DNA of 64,000 nt, from contig NZ_RQHT01000010.1 of the NCBI RefSeq assembly GCF_004770905.1, forward strand, positions 186,001 through 250,000, in the 5' to 3' direction. Under the pieces are notes generated by a model. It was not told where the DNA came from. It ran no database searches and worked only from the letters and a program-made list of their open reading frames with translations. The stretch's first letter is position 1; every line of letters starts with the position of its first letter. This document shows positions 32,322 through 41,386 of this stretch, one piece after another. The stretch is from Leptospira bandrabouensis. Lineage in GTDB: Bacteria > Spirochaetota > Leptospiria > Leptospirales > Leptospiraceae. The position numbers and the translations under genes are program-made.

Positions 32322-34204
32322 AAATTCCTTTTACCATGTGAAGTTTTTTCCCACTCGATGTATTCGTCGTGGATTTTATATTCAGGGATAATGTCTTTGA
32401 AAGCAGCGAAAATTTCTCTATTTTTATTGGCTTTTGCAAGAGAAAACAATCGGTTTAATTTGTTCTGGAAAAGAAGTAGGTTGTAGTTTTCTAAAGGGGC
32501 AGCAATCCGAATTTTTGGATGGTGTGTTTTTTTAATTCCTTCCTGGTTTAAGAGAAGTTCTTCGTATAACTTTTCTCCTGGACGTAGCCCAGAAAACTCA
32601 ATTGCAATGTCTTTGTGAGGAGTATAACCGGAAAGACGAATCATCTCTTCTGCTAAAGATAAAATTTTGACCGGTTCACCCATATCCAAAAGGAAAATTT
32701 CGCCATGTTCACCCATACTACCAGCTTGTAACACGAGTTGTGTGGCTTCTGGGATGGTCATAAAATACCGAATGACATCTGGATGAGTCACAGTCACGGG
32801 ACCACCACGTTTGATTTGTTCTCTGAAACGTGGGATCACACTTCCATTGGAACCGAGTACGTTTCCAAAGCGAACGGTAATGAATTTGGTTCTAGAATTT
32901 TGAGAAATATGTTGTAAGTAAATTTCTGCGGCACGTTTTGAGGCTCCCATAACGTTTACAGGATTCACAGCTTTGTCTGTAGAAATGAGAACAAAACGAT
33001 CGACACCAATAAGGCGGCAAACATCTGCTACATTTTTAGTTCCCATTACATTGTTTAAAACGGCTTCTGATGGGTTGATTTCCATCATTGGTACATGTTT
33101 GTATGCAGCGGAATGAAACACTACAGAAGGGCGGTGTTCTTCAAAAACGGCAGAAATACGAGATAGGTTTTTTACATCTGCCACAACAGGCCGAATATCA
33201 ATATTTAAATCGGCAAAACTTTTTCTAAGTTCATAATCAATTTCGTATAACGGAGTTTCGGCGGCATCCAAAATGACAAGTACACTTGGTTTAAAAAGCG
33301 CCACTTGCCTACAAATTTCTGAACCAATGGAACCACCAGCTCCTGTGACTAGGATGACTCGTTTCTCCAAATATGACCGAATGGATTCAATTTCTAAATC
33401 AACCGTGGGTCTACCCAAAAGGTCTTCTACTTGTACTTCACGAAGTTGTGTGATGTTTGGTTTTGCCGATAGATATTCACCAAACGTTGGTAAAATTTTA
33501 AAATCAACACCGGCACCTTCACATTCTTTTTTCAGTTTACTCACCACACGTCCGTCAGGTTGAGGAACGGTCATAATCACTTTTTTGACACCGTATTGGA
33601 CAAGAACCTTACCAATTTCATCTGTGGACCCAAGAATGGGAACCCCTTGGATGTACCCACCTTTTTTGGAAAGGTTGTCATCTAAAAATCCAATGGGTTG
33701 GTAGTCTAAGTCAACATTTCGCCTGATCTCTGTTAAGAAAGAACTTCCCAGTTTACCAGCACCCACAAGAATGATAGGAGTCCCATGTTTAGATTTTTCA
33801 GAGCTAAAAATTTGTTCTCTTAACATTCTCCAACTCAAACTCCGCAAACATAAGAATCCGAGTAAGATGAGTGTATCTAAGATGGGAACCATCCTTGAGA
33901 GTTGGTAGAAGCGGTTATAAAATAGAAGGGCAAGAGTGGAAACGAGAGACGAAAGAACCGTTGCCTTGATGATCGCTAGTAGATCGTGTAAGGAAGCATA
34001 AGACCAGAGAGATCTGTAAATTCCGGAAAATAAAAAAACCAAACTGCGAGAAACCACAACGATTGTGGCGCAAACCCAGAAGTCTGGATAACTTTCTAAA
34101 AATCGTATATTTTCAAAACGCACAAGGTGTGCGAGAAAATACGACAAGAACATAAAGAGTATGTCTACAGGAAAAACCCAGTATCGTCTCGGAATCGATT
34201 TCAT
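32318..34204 (-). CDS. Membrane-bound nucleotide-sugar 4,6-dehydratase, CapD/FlaA1 family
   Basis: 628 residues from the ATG at 34204; the frame runs to 34321 but would overlap the divergent gene. Four N-terminal spans (residues about 8-120), a CoA-binding-like Rossmann domain (PIILVGAGKLGSSFL), then a short-chain dehydrogenase domain: VILVTGAGGSIGSEICRQ, HSAAYKHVPMMEINP, and TDKAVNPVNVMGASKRAAEI, with Met in place of Tyr as is usual for this family. It makes 4-keto-6-deoxy sugars such as those of UDP-GlcNAc for O-antigen or glycan synthesis. Confidence 0.9.
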   Translation of the reverse strand: MKSIPRRYWVFPVDILFMFLSYFLAHLVRFENIRFLESYPDFWVCATIVVVSRSLVFLFSGIYRSLWSYASLHDLLAIIKATVLSSLVSTLALLFYNRFYQLSRMVPILDTLILLGFLCLRSLSWRMLREQIFSSEKSKHGTPIILVGAGKLGSSFLTEIRRNVDLDYQPIGFLDDNLSKKGGYIQGVPILGSTDEIGKVLVQYGVKKVIMTVPQPDGRVVSKLKKECEGAGVDFKILPTFGEYLSAKPNITQLREVQVEDLLGRPTVDLEIESIRSYLEKRVILVTGAGGSIGSEICRQVALFKPSVLVILDAAETPLYEIDYELRKSFADLNIDIRPVVADVKNLSRISAVFEEHRPSVVFHSAAYKHVPMMEINPSEAVLNNVMGTKNVADVCRLIGVDRFVLISTDKAVNPVNVMGASKRAAEIYLQHISQNSRTKFITVRFGNVLGSNGSVIPRFREQIKRGGPVTVTHPDVIRYFMTIPEATQLVLQAGSMGEHGEIFLLDMGEPVKILSLAEEMIRLSGYTPHKDIAIEFSGLRPGEKLYEELLLNQEGIKKTHHPKIRIAAPLENYNLLLFQNKLNRLFSLAKANKNREIFAAFKDIIPEYKIHDEYIEWEKTSHGKRNL

Positions 34205-34287
34205 ATCTGATAAATAAAGGTATTTGGAACAAAATTCCTTGTAAATACAGAATCTCTTCCGAAGAATAGAAAAGAGGAAAAACCTGT

Positions 34288-34767
34288 TTGAAATCACTTC
34301 TTTTCCGCTTAGCGGGAACATTTTCGGCGGAAATTGGCTCCGAACTCTATTTAAAACTGAAGGAGGAAACTCTTTCCCCCTCTCTTTTTTGCCTTGATTT
34401 TTCGGAAGTCGAAGAAGTAACGGAAGTGGGTCTGGAATTTATCAGAAAGATTACCGAACGTTGCAAAGAAACAGGCTCCCATGTGGCAGGATTTGGGCTG
34501 GCAGCTCCCGTTTCCGAGGAAGTTTCTTCCCTTCTCGTTTTACATCCAACGGAACCTGATTGTATCCATTATTTAGAATCTCTGATTTTAAACGAAACTC
34601 CCGCCAATGAACTTACCCCCAAGTCGGAAGAAAAAACCATCCATTGCCCTGAGTGCCAAACTCTCCTGCGTTGGAAACTAGCGGGAGATTATCTCTGTCC
34701 TAGTTGCAAAATCAAATTTTTTGTGAACAAAAAAGGTTGGGTCTCTACTTACGAACGTTTGGTGTGA
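34288..34767 (+). CDS. STAS-like domain fused to a zinc ribbon
   Basis: 159 residues from a TTG with AGAGGAAA upstream. Residues 1-100 have a STAS/anti-sigma-antagonist pattern (FRLAGTFSAEIGSELYLKL, FCLDFSEVEEVTEVGLEFIRKI). The residue usually phosphorylated in such domains (Ser or Thr after Asp) is replaced by Thr-Glu-Val, so regulation by phosphorylation is uncertain. Residues about 118-145 are a zinc ribbon (CPECQTLLRW, then CPSCKIKFF). The last 19 bases overlap the convergent hrpB gene. Role unknown. Confidence 0.65.
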   Translation: MKSLLFRLAGTFSAEIGSELYLKLKEETLSPSLFCLDFSEVEEVTEVGLEFIRKITERCKETGSHVAGFGLAAPVSEEVSSLLVLHPTEPDCIHYLESLILNETPANELTPKSEEKTIHCPECQTLLRWKLAGDYLCPSCKIKFFVNKKGWVSTYERLV

Positions 34768-37259
34768 TTTAAATGTTTGGTAGGAACCGCTTCCCAAGGT
34801 TTGTCTGGCCAAGGGTGTTTCGGATACCTTCCTTTTAATTCTTTTTTTACCTCATGGTATCCCTGGTTCCAGAAACTTTCTAAATCTTTGGTAATTTGTA
34901 CAGGCCTTCTTGCAGGGGAGAGTAGGTGAATGAGAATGTTTACCTTCCCATTCGCAAGTTTTGGTAAGGATTTTAGACCGAATAACTCTTGTAATTTGAC
35001 GTGAAGTTCGGGTTCGATTCCATCATAATTCAATTGGATCTTAGAACCGGAAGGAACTTGGATGGAGATTGGTGCCTCTGAATCAATCAAACTCAAATTT
35101 TCATATCCCACATAGGCTTTGAATGCTTCCAAAAAAGGGAGTTTGTCTAATGACAGTTTTCCTGAATCAAAATTAATAAAAGGAAATAACCATTCTTTGA
35201 AATTTTCTTTCAAATGATGGAAATCTGTTTTTGTGTTTAGAACTCCATGTTGTTCTAAAAATTTCACACGGTTGTAGAATTGCATTAATTCTGGATTTTT
35301 TTTCCATTCTTCCTCTAAGGAAGATTTAACTAAATATTCTTCCAGTGCCAAACCCAGTATCTCTTGGTTTGGATGATTTGTTTCTTTGGAATCTAAAACC
35401 AAATCTCCTAATCTTCTTTCCTCTTTGACTAAAAGAAAAGATTCTCCTCTTTGGTTGGTTCTTTTTTCTGAAGTAACCTTCACTGATATGATCTCGGAAA
35501 AATATTTCTCAATTTCTGTTTCTTCTATTGGCAGATACTGAGTGATAAAAATTTCTTGGCCGAAAGAAAAAGTATCTAAAACTATAATATATTCTGGGAT
35601 TTGGATGGACGTTGTGTTTAAGGAGGCGAGTTTCCCATTAGAAAGTTTAAAACTTTTCCCTCCTGCCACTTTTCCTTTTGCAATCCGATCCGGGAATCCA
35701 GAGGACAAATAATAAAGTCGATTTTGATCTGGTTTTATCACAGAAAAGTCAGTTTTTTCCCTGTAAATACGCAAAATTTGCTCATAAACTGCCTTTAACT
35801 CATAGGAAAAGGGATAGGCTGAAGTCTCTTCTGAAAAGTTTTTTGCTTCTATTCCTGAACTTTCTTTTCCAACTAACGAGACTACGTCGGCGATTAGATT
35901 TTCTTTTTCTTGGGGTAGGATGGCCAATATTTTCCCTAGCCGTATCGGTAGAGGGTATCTTAAACATTCTTTTCCTATATTGGTAAGGTTTTCATGGGAA
36001 TCTAAACAACCTAGAAGTTTCAATCTGGTTGTACTTTGGATCACCGATCCTTTGTTTGGCGGATCTAAAAAAGATAACTGTTGGATTTCTTCGCCCCAGG
36101 ACTTAATTTCTAAAACCAGACGGTCAATATCTCCAGATAGGATCTCCGGTTTGGTCCGATCTAAAAATGATTGTTCTTCTTCCTTTGACCAAAGTCGGTA
36201 AACCAAACCTTTTCCTTCTCTTGCCGCTCGCCCGGCACGTTGTTTGGCGCTACTTAAGCTAATCCGTTCTTTGATTAAATGAGAAACACCTGATTCAGAA
36301 TCAAAGTGAAGGTGTTTTTCATAACCGGAATCAAATACAACGCGGACACCTGGAATGGTAACGGAAGACTCGGCAATATTTGTCGAAAGAATGATTTTCT
36401 TTTTCCCAGGCAAAGAAGGTAAAAAGATTTTTTCTTGGTCGGCTAAATCCATATCACCGTATAATCCTAATACAGTTGCGTTAGATTTGATTCCAGGGAT
36501 GGATTCCAAACTGTTCCTTAAATCGCGAATCTCTTTTTTACCTGATAAAAAAACAAGGATATCACCTTCTGTTTGTTCTACGGCTTTAGGAATTAAATCC
36601 AATAATCTTTGATTTGAATTTTTATTGGAATCTCCCATGTGGAAAATTTCCAGAGGGTAGGTGGTCGCCCGAACTTCAATTGGTTTGGACCGGATCCCTA
36701 GTGATTCAAAATTTTGTCCGTCTAAAGTGGCTGACATTACAAGGATTTTTAAATCATCGCGAAAGACCTCTTGGGTTCGTCTAACCAAAGCAAAACAAAG
36801 ATCAGAATCCATTCGCCTTTCATGAAATTCATCAAAGACAATGAGTCCGTAATCTTTAATTTCCGGGTCAGAGAGAAGAATTTTAGTTAAAATCCCATCT
36901 GTCAGAAATTCAATTTTTGTATTTTCCCCGATTTTTGTATCAAACCGAACTCTGTAACCGACAGTATCACCTAGGTTTTCGTTTAAAGTTTGGCTGATCC
37001 TTTTTGCGGCACTTTTTGCCGCAATTCGTCTAGGTTCTAAAATACAGATTTTTTTCCCAGAGGAAACACCCGCTCGCAAAAGTTCTATCGGGAGAGCCGT
37101 TGTTTTTCCTGTCCCTGGCGGAGCATCTAAGATGGTGACAGGATTTGTTTGGATAGAATCGACAATGGATTGTAAGGCGGTGAGTACGGGGAATGGATCC
37201 AAAGGAGGTGACACTTTTATACTTATGGAAGAGGATGGGATTCCTAAAGAAAAAATCAA
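34749..37259 (-). CDS. hrpB: ATP-dependent RNA helicase HrpB-type
   Basis: Up to 836 residues. DEAH-family motifs in order: LDAPPGTGKTTALP (Walker A), FDEFHERRMDSDL (DEFH in place of DEAH), VMSATLDG, STNIAESSVTIPGV and SSAKQRAGRAAREGKG. A C-terminal HrpB-specific region ends LLSPARRPVQITKDLESFW followed by KGRYPKHPWPDKPW, a motif found in this family. The start is uncertain: the longest frame begins with TTG at 37259, and a GTG at 37214 is as likely; neither has a ribosome-binding site. It acts on RNA; the substrate is not known. Confidence 0.9.
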   Translation of the reverse strand: MIFSLGIPSSSISIKVSPPLDPFPVLTALQSIVDSIQTNPVTILDAPPGTGKTTALPIELLRAGVSSGKKICILEPRRIAAKSAAKRISQTLNENLGDTVGYRVRFDTKIGENTKIEFLTDGILTKILLSDPEIKDYGLIVFDEFHERRMDSDLCFALVRRTQEVFRDDLKILVMSATLDGQNFESLGIRSKPIEVRATTYPLEIFHMGDSNKNSNQRLLDLIPKAVEQTEGDILVFLSGKKEIRDLRNSLESIPGIKSNATVLGLYGDMDLADQEKIFLPSLPGKKKIILSTNIAESSVTIPGVRVVFDSGYEKHLHFDSESGVSHLIKERISLSSAKQRAGRAAREGKGLVYRLWSKEEEQSFLDRTKPEILSGDIDRLVLEIKSWGEEIQQLSFLDPPNKGSVIQSTTRLKLLGCLDSHENLTNIGKECLRYPLPIRLGKILAILPQEKENLIADVVSLVGKESSGIEAKNFSEETSAYPFSYELKAVYEQILRIYREKTDFSVIKPDQNRLYYLSSGFPDRIAKGKVAGGKSFKLSNGKLASLNTTSIQIPEYIIVLDTFSFGQEIFITQYLPIEETEIEKYFSEIISVKVTSEKRTNQRGESFLLVKEERRLGDLVLDSKETNHPNQEILGLALEEYLVKSSLEEEWKKNPELMQFYNRVKFLEQHGVLNTKTDFHHLKENFKEWLFPFINFDSGKLSLDKLPFLEAFKAYVGYENLSLIDSEAPISIQVPSGSKIQLNYDGIEPELHVKLQELFGLKSLPKLANGKVNILIHLLSPARRPVQITKDLESFWNQGYHEVKKELKGRYPKHPWPDKPWEAVPTKHLNHTKRS

Positions 37260-37333
37260 ACAATTTGTATTTTATTTTCTGAAATCACAAGAATCGGGTT
37301 TCCAAGATCCATCGAATTCGTTAAGATTTCCTT

Positions 37334-38185
37334 GTGGATTCCAATCACAAACACTACGAAATCATCAAAAACTCCATCGAATATGTTTTGGAACATTTTG
37401 AAGAACAACCGAATTTAGATGTTTTGGCCGAACGAGTTTCGTTAAGTCCCTTTCATTTTCAAAAAGTATTTCGGACTTGGGCCGGTGTTTCACCAAAGGA
37501 GTTTTTACAATTTGTGACTGTAACTCACGCCAAACATCTGTTAAAAGAATCAAATCTTTTGGATACAACGTATTCTCTCGGATTGTCAAGCACAGGAAGG
37601 TTACATGATTTATTTGTTAAATTGGAAGCAATGACTCCTGGTGAATTCAAACGAGGAGGCGAAGGATTGATTTTGCAATACGAAGTATTTCCGTCTTCTT
37701 TTGGAGAAATTCTTTTAGTATCATCGGAACGAGGAATTCAGTCTCTTCAATTTATTGATACATTAGAACAAGGAATCTCAGATACAAAAAAAGAATTTCC
37801 GAATGCGATTTGGAAAGAAGGAAGTTCAGAGGAACACAAAAAGATAAAAGACTATTTTCAGAAATTTCTAATTCCAGAAACACCCATTCCCCTTTATCTT
37901 TATGGAACAGAATTCCAATTTAAAGTTTGGAAATCTTTATTAAAAATTCCAATGGGGAATCTTTGTACTTATGGAGATATAGCTGAATCCATAAGACAAC
38001 CATCTGCACAAAGGGCTGTGGGAACCGCAATCGGTAAAAATCCCATTGCCTACCTAATTCCATGTCATAGAGTGATCCAAACTTCAGGTTTGTTTGGCGG
38101 ATATAGGTGGAATCCTAACCGAAAACGAATGATCATTGCCTGGGAACAATCCAAACTTGTTTCACCAAACAATGAGTTGTCGTAA
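37334..38185 (+). CDS. Ada-like protein: AraC-type HTH fused to O6-methylguanine-DNA methyltransferase
   Basis: 283 residues from GTG. Residues about 10-100 are an AraC-type helix-turn-helix (LDVLAERVSLSPFHFQKVFRTWAG, with MTPGEFKRGG). Residues about 110-275 are the alkyltransferase, with IPCHRVI giving acceptor Cys244 and GFGGYRWNP-like LFGGYRWNPNRKR. The N-terminal zinc/methyl-phosphotriester-sensing domain of E. coli Ada is absent, so a switch to activator by self-methylation is unlikely. It repairs O6-alkylguanine and may regulate genes. Confidence 0.9.
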   Translation: MDSNHKHYEIIKNSIEYVLEHFEEQPNLDVLAERVSLSPFHFQKVFRTWAGVSPKEFLQFVTVTHAKHLLKESNLLDTTYSLGLSSTGRLHDLFVKLEAMTPGEFKRGGEGLILQYEVFPSSFGEILLVSSERGIQSLQFIDTLEQGISDTKKEFPNAIWKEGSSEEHKKIKDYFQKFLIPETPIPLYLYGTEFQFKVWKSLLKIPMGNLCTYGDIAESIRQPSAQRAVGTAIGKNPIAYLIPCHRVIQTSGLFGGYRWNPNRKRMIIAWEQSKLVSPNNELS

Positions 38186-38234
38186 TTACTGAAATTAAAT
38201 TCTAAAAAACAAATAGATCCTAATTTCGTTTTCT

Positions 38235-38987
38235 CTAAGCTAAATGCCTTGTATGAGAAACCAAAAAGAATCCCACGAGTAAAAAACTTTGGGCAATCAG
38301 GTAGGTGACCCAAGGAACTTGAAATTCCCACCTAGGGTGCCTAGTTCCATTGATCGTTGTTTCTCCCATTACAGCATCAGAGAGGAGGAAAAAACCGGCT
38401 CCAATGGCTAAATAAATCCAAACTCCACCAAACACTAGATAGGCGTTAAAACATAAAGATACAAAAAAACACAAAACCAATCCATAAACAAAAGCAGATG
38501 CCATGACCCATTTGGAACGATTGGGATTGTAGACTCTAAAATAAAAAATGAGTGCAGGTAAAATCAATAAAACAATGGTTACGGCATAAGGCAAAACACC
38601 ATTATAAATTTCATTCCAAGTGGCTAATTTCCAAAAGGATAACAAAAAGAAAACTTGGGCAATGGCAAAACTAAAAATTCCACCAAGGACTGGGTCTTCC
38701 ATTTGTTTTTTGGCAATTGGAAATTGAAGGTTGAACCAATCTCCCAAAAAGGAAAATCCAATGGCGTATAAAGGATAAGAAAACTTAGCATGGCCCAGTT
38801 GGAATAATAACCATGCAAAAAGTAGGATTTGAAAGGAAAATCCCAGATAGATTCCACGGGAATGTTCTAAACGTTTGAGTGGATTTGTTTCCCCTTGTAA
38901 CGTATACCAATGGATTAAAAATGCCGAAATGATGGCTACAGGAATGGTTGTGAGAATTAAGTAGTATACCATACTTGATTTTAACAT
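38235..38987 (-). CDS. YhhN/TMEM86-family membrane protein, second copy
   Basis: About 250 residues from the ATG at 38987 (ATG at 38972 is an alternative; the frame continues to 39128 but that part overlaps the divergent gene). About eight membrane spans. The family motif is AIGFSFLGDWFNLQF, and the later acidic motif is LLSDAVMGETTI. Paralogue of the gene at 349-1017, only weakly similar in sequence. Lysoplasmalogenase activity is the known role of some members; here it is inferred. Its start overlaps that of the divergent lipoprotein frame in CATG. Confidence 0.7.
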   Translation of the reverse strand: MLKSSMVYYLILTTIPVAIISAFLIHWYTLQGETNPLKRLEHSRGIYLGFSFQILLFAWLLFQLGHAKFSYPLYAIGFSFLGDWFNLQFPIAKKQMEDPVLGGIFSFAIAQVFFLLSFWKLATWNEIYNGVLPYAVTIVLLILPALIFYFRVYNPNRSKWVMASAFVYGLVLCFFVSLCFNAYLVFGGVWIYLAIGAGFFLLSDAVMGETTINGTRHPRWEFQVPWVTYLIAQSFLLVGFFLVSHTRHLA

Positions 38988-39018
38988 GAAACAAAAGAGA
39001 ATGCAATCAGTAAGTTGG

Positions 39019-39645
39019 ATGAATCGATCTTTCTCCTTTGGTTTTTTACTTTTTCTATTTCTTTTTGACTCAAACTGTATAACGTATTCTATATTAGAGA
39101 AAGAGAAAAGTATCCCAATTTCTCCCACAAACTTAGAAGATAAAGAGAGTTATTTAGTTTTAAGATTGGTTCGAGGAAAAGACCAATCGATAGGAAATGT
39201 TGAAGAAATTCCTGTGAACTTAACATTCGAAAGTAACCAAGAATCCACAAAACAACGGTTACGTATCTATCCACTTCCACTCGCAAAACCAAAGGAACCT
39301 TTTTTTTTGCCTCTTTCTTCGAAATCGGAATATCGCGAAGAAATGTTACTGGTTGGATGTTTGTATTTTTTTCCGATCCCAAACTTTTTTAGAGGTAATC
39401 TAATATTAGAAATTCATCATACAAAGACGTTAATTAATCGTGAGTTTTTATTTCAAAAAACAGTTCCTTATGATTGGCAAGGGAATCGCACCAAATACTG
39501 GGAATACGATCTCGATCATAGCGAAATGACTGACAAAACCATTCCCTCCCTCTCGTCTTACAGGCATTTGGAGTGCGAAAATGACATTCGTCATCGTAAG
39601 GAAATCCCTAAAAAAGGAATTGTCAGTCCTCCAGAAGAAGACTGA
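39019..39645 (+). CDS. Lipoprotein of unknown function
   Basis: 208 residues from the ATG at 39019, the start that gives a normal signal peptide (MNRSFSFGFLLFLFLFDSNC) ending in lipobox FDSNC; in-frame ATGs at 38986 and 39001 are possible. The mature protein is beta-rich with a hydrophobic middle (EMLLVGCLYFFPIPNFFRGN) and a charged end (HRKEIPKKGIVSPPEED). No family recognised. It is divergent from the YhhN-type gene. Confidence 0.6.
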   Translation: MNRSFSFGFLLFLFLFDSNCITYSILEKEKSIPISPTNLEDKESYLVLRLVRGKDQSIGNVEEIPVNLTFESNQESTKQRLRIYPLPLAKPKEPFFLPLSSKSEYREEMLLVGCLYFFPIPNFFRGNLILEIHHTKTLINREFLFQKTVPYDWQGNRTKYWEYDLDHSEMTDKTIPSLSSYRHLECENDIRHRKEIPKKGIVSPPEED

Positions 39646-39795
39646 ACTCCCATTCAAAAGTAACCATTTTGAGCGACGGAATTGACTTCTCTGGGCCTAA
39701 AAAAAAAATTTTTGTTACAAACCAGAATGAACGTTCTAAATCCCTTATAAAAACATTTTTAGCGGTCTGCAGTCACCAGCTAACTGAAGGTACGA

Positions 39796-39826
39796 TTGAT
39801 AGAATTCCATATAAAAAAAGTATAGA
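39796..39826 (+). promoter_or_regulatory. Candidate promoter giving a near-leaderless transcript
   Basis: TTGATA (39796-39801) and TATAGA (39821-39826) with a 19-base spacer. The ATG of the choice-of-anchor-D lipoprotein starts at 39836, only ten bases after the -10, and no ribosome-binding site lies between them. If this is the promoter, the message has almost no leader. Confidence 0.35.
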
Positions 39827-39835
39827 TAAACCAGT

Positions 39836-41365
39836 ATGCGTAATTTGCCTATAAATCAAAACTTGAATCTACTAATATTCCTGACATTTATTCCATTATT
39901 GACAATCGGTTGCCCTGGTGGTGGCGGCGGGGGTGGAGGAGCTGCTTTTGCCCTAATGGGATTAGGTGGTGGAGGTACAGATGTTTCTGCCCCCAAGTTA
40001 GAAATTACTTATTCTGGTGTTGTCCGTGAAAGTGGGGCAACCATTAACTTAGGATCAGAGCCTATGAATACAACGAATGGAAAATTGGCTTCACTTACCA
40101 TTCACAACAAAGGCACTGCCACTCTGTCGCTCCCTGGATCACCGATTGTTACGTTAGGTGGCACTGATAAGGATGATTTTCAATTAACCCAACCGAACCA
40201 AAGTACGTTAGCTCCAAATACTTCCGTTACATTTACTTTACGATTTAAGCCTGTTTCAACTCAAGGATCAAAGACCGCAAATATTCGTTTGGAGACTTCA
40301 GATCCAGCTCTTTCGGCATTCCAACTGACTTTTACAGCAACTGCAGGTGCGCCTGCTGCTAGGTTAGAAGTTTCTCAATCAGCCACAGAAATAGTAAGCA
40401 ATGGAAGTTTTAATATGGGAAGTGTAGAAGAAAAATCTTCCGGATCGGCAATCCAATTTACCGTTCGCAATACAGGAAGCCTTGCTTCTACACTGGGAAA
40501 TCCTATGGTGGAAAGTTCAGACACACAATTTACAGTTTCCGCAGTATCAGCTGCGAACGGATCTTCCTTAGCAAAGGATGGTTCGTTTACTTTCAATGTT
40601 ACCTTTTCACCTGCCAATTCAACTCCAACGGCGAAATCAACAACGATTACAGTGAATGCGACTCCATCCAATTTCCTTTTTACACTCAATGGAACTGCTA
40701 CTATAAAACCAGAGCCTAACATCGCGATTTCGCATAACTCTAGTTCGTTTACTTCTGGTGGAACGATTCCAACTTTTGGAGCTTTTTGGCCAGGTACAAC
40801 TTCCAACGCAAAGTCAGTGACCATCACAAATAATGGAACGGCAACTCTGACTGGGCTTGCAGTAAACGAACAAAGCGGAGATACGGACCAGTTCATTACA
40901 AGTGCTCCTGGATCGACAACACTCACTCCCGGACAAAGTACGAGCTTTACTGTAACCTTCTCACCATCCGCAAATGGTGCGAAAACAGCGGTAGTGCGAG
41001 TAACAAGTAATAATGGAAACAATGGGGTTGCTTCTTCAGCAGATATCACAGTGGAAGGAACGGGAAAAGCGAGTTCCGCAGTCTCTGTATCTTGGATAGG
41101 AGCAAAAGAGAAGGCACCAAATGATACTGATGGTGGATATAAGGTTTGTTATAGTAAGGCCGTTGACTTTAACCCTTCCGATGTGAATGGAACAACAATT
41201 TTCTGTGATACGGTTGCAAATACTGGTGGAACGACACCTACCACAAAAGTCATTTCAGTAAATACTTATGGGATTTGGTATATCAAAGTCTATGCTTTCG
41301 GGAAATACAATACAACGGGTGGAATTCCTTCATCACAAATTTCGATAAATGTGCCATCTACATAA
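39836..41365 (+). CDS. Choice-of-anchor D (ASH-repeat) lipoprotein
   Basis: 509 residues. Signal peptide with lipobox TIGC, directly followed by a run of eight glycines within PGGGGGGGGAAF. Then come at least three immunoglobulin-like choice-of-anchor-D/ASH repeats of about 110 residues, each with the pattern LxIxNxGTATLxL and a late FTVTFSPxxxGxKTA (for example VTITNNGTATLTGLAV). The last 85 residues (VSWIGAKEKAPNDTDGGYKV) look like a fibronectin-type domain. It is probably surface-exposed, binding other proteins or glycans. It is followed 21 bases later by the subtilase gene. Confidence 0.85.
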   Translation: MRNLPINQNLNLLIFLTFIPLLTIGCPGGGGGGGGAAFALMGLGGGGTDVSAPKLEITYSGVVRESGATINLGSEPMNTTNGKLASLTIHNKGTATLSLPGSPIVTLGGTDKDDFQLTQPNQSTLAPNTSVTFTLRFKPVSTQGSKTANIRLETSDPALSAFQLTFTATAGAPAARLEVSQSATEIVSNGSFNMGSVEEKSSGSAIQFTVRNTGSLASTLGNPMVESSDTQFTVSAVSAANGSSLAKDGSFTFNVTFSPANSTPTAKSTTITVNATPSNFLFTLNGTATIKPEPNIAISHNSSSFTSGGTIPTFGAFWPGTTSNAKSVTITNNGTATLTGLAVNEQSGDTDQFITSAPGSTTLTPGQSTSFTVTFSPSANGAKTAVVRVTSNNGNNGVASSADITVEGTGKASSAVSVSWIGAKEKAPNDTDGGYKVCYSKAVDFNPSDVNGTTIFCDTVANTGGTTPTTKVISVNTYGIWYIKVYAFGKYNTTGGIPSSQISINVPST

Positions 41366-41386
41366 TGCAATGGAAGTTAAAACTAA

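Noticed and set aside
37201..37230. Strong AAAGGAGGTGA ribosome-binding-like sequence on the plus strand with ATG at 37225
   Set aside because: The frame after that ATG is not that of the Ada-like gene and ends without family features; it lies inside the hrpB start region.
39669..39854. 61-codon frame starting with TTG before the choice-of-anchor-D gene
   Set aside because: It has no ribosome-binding site, overlaps the real gene start and contains the candidate promoter.
40375..41049. 224-codon antisense frame inside the choice-of-anchor-D lipoprotein gene
   Set aside because: Repetitive Thr/Ser/Gly codons on the other strand create a long open frame; no start signal or family features.
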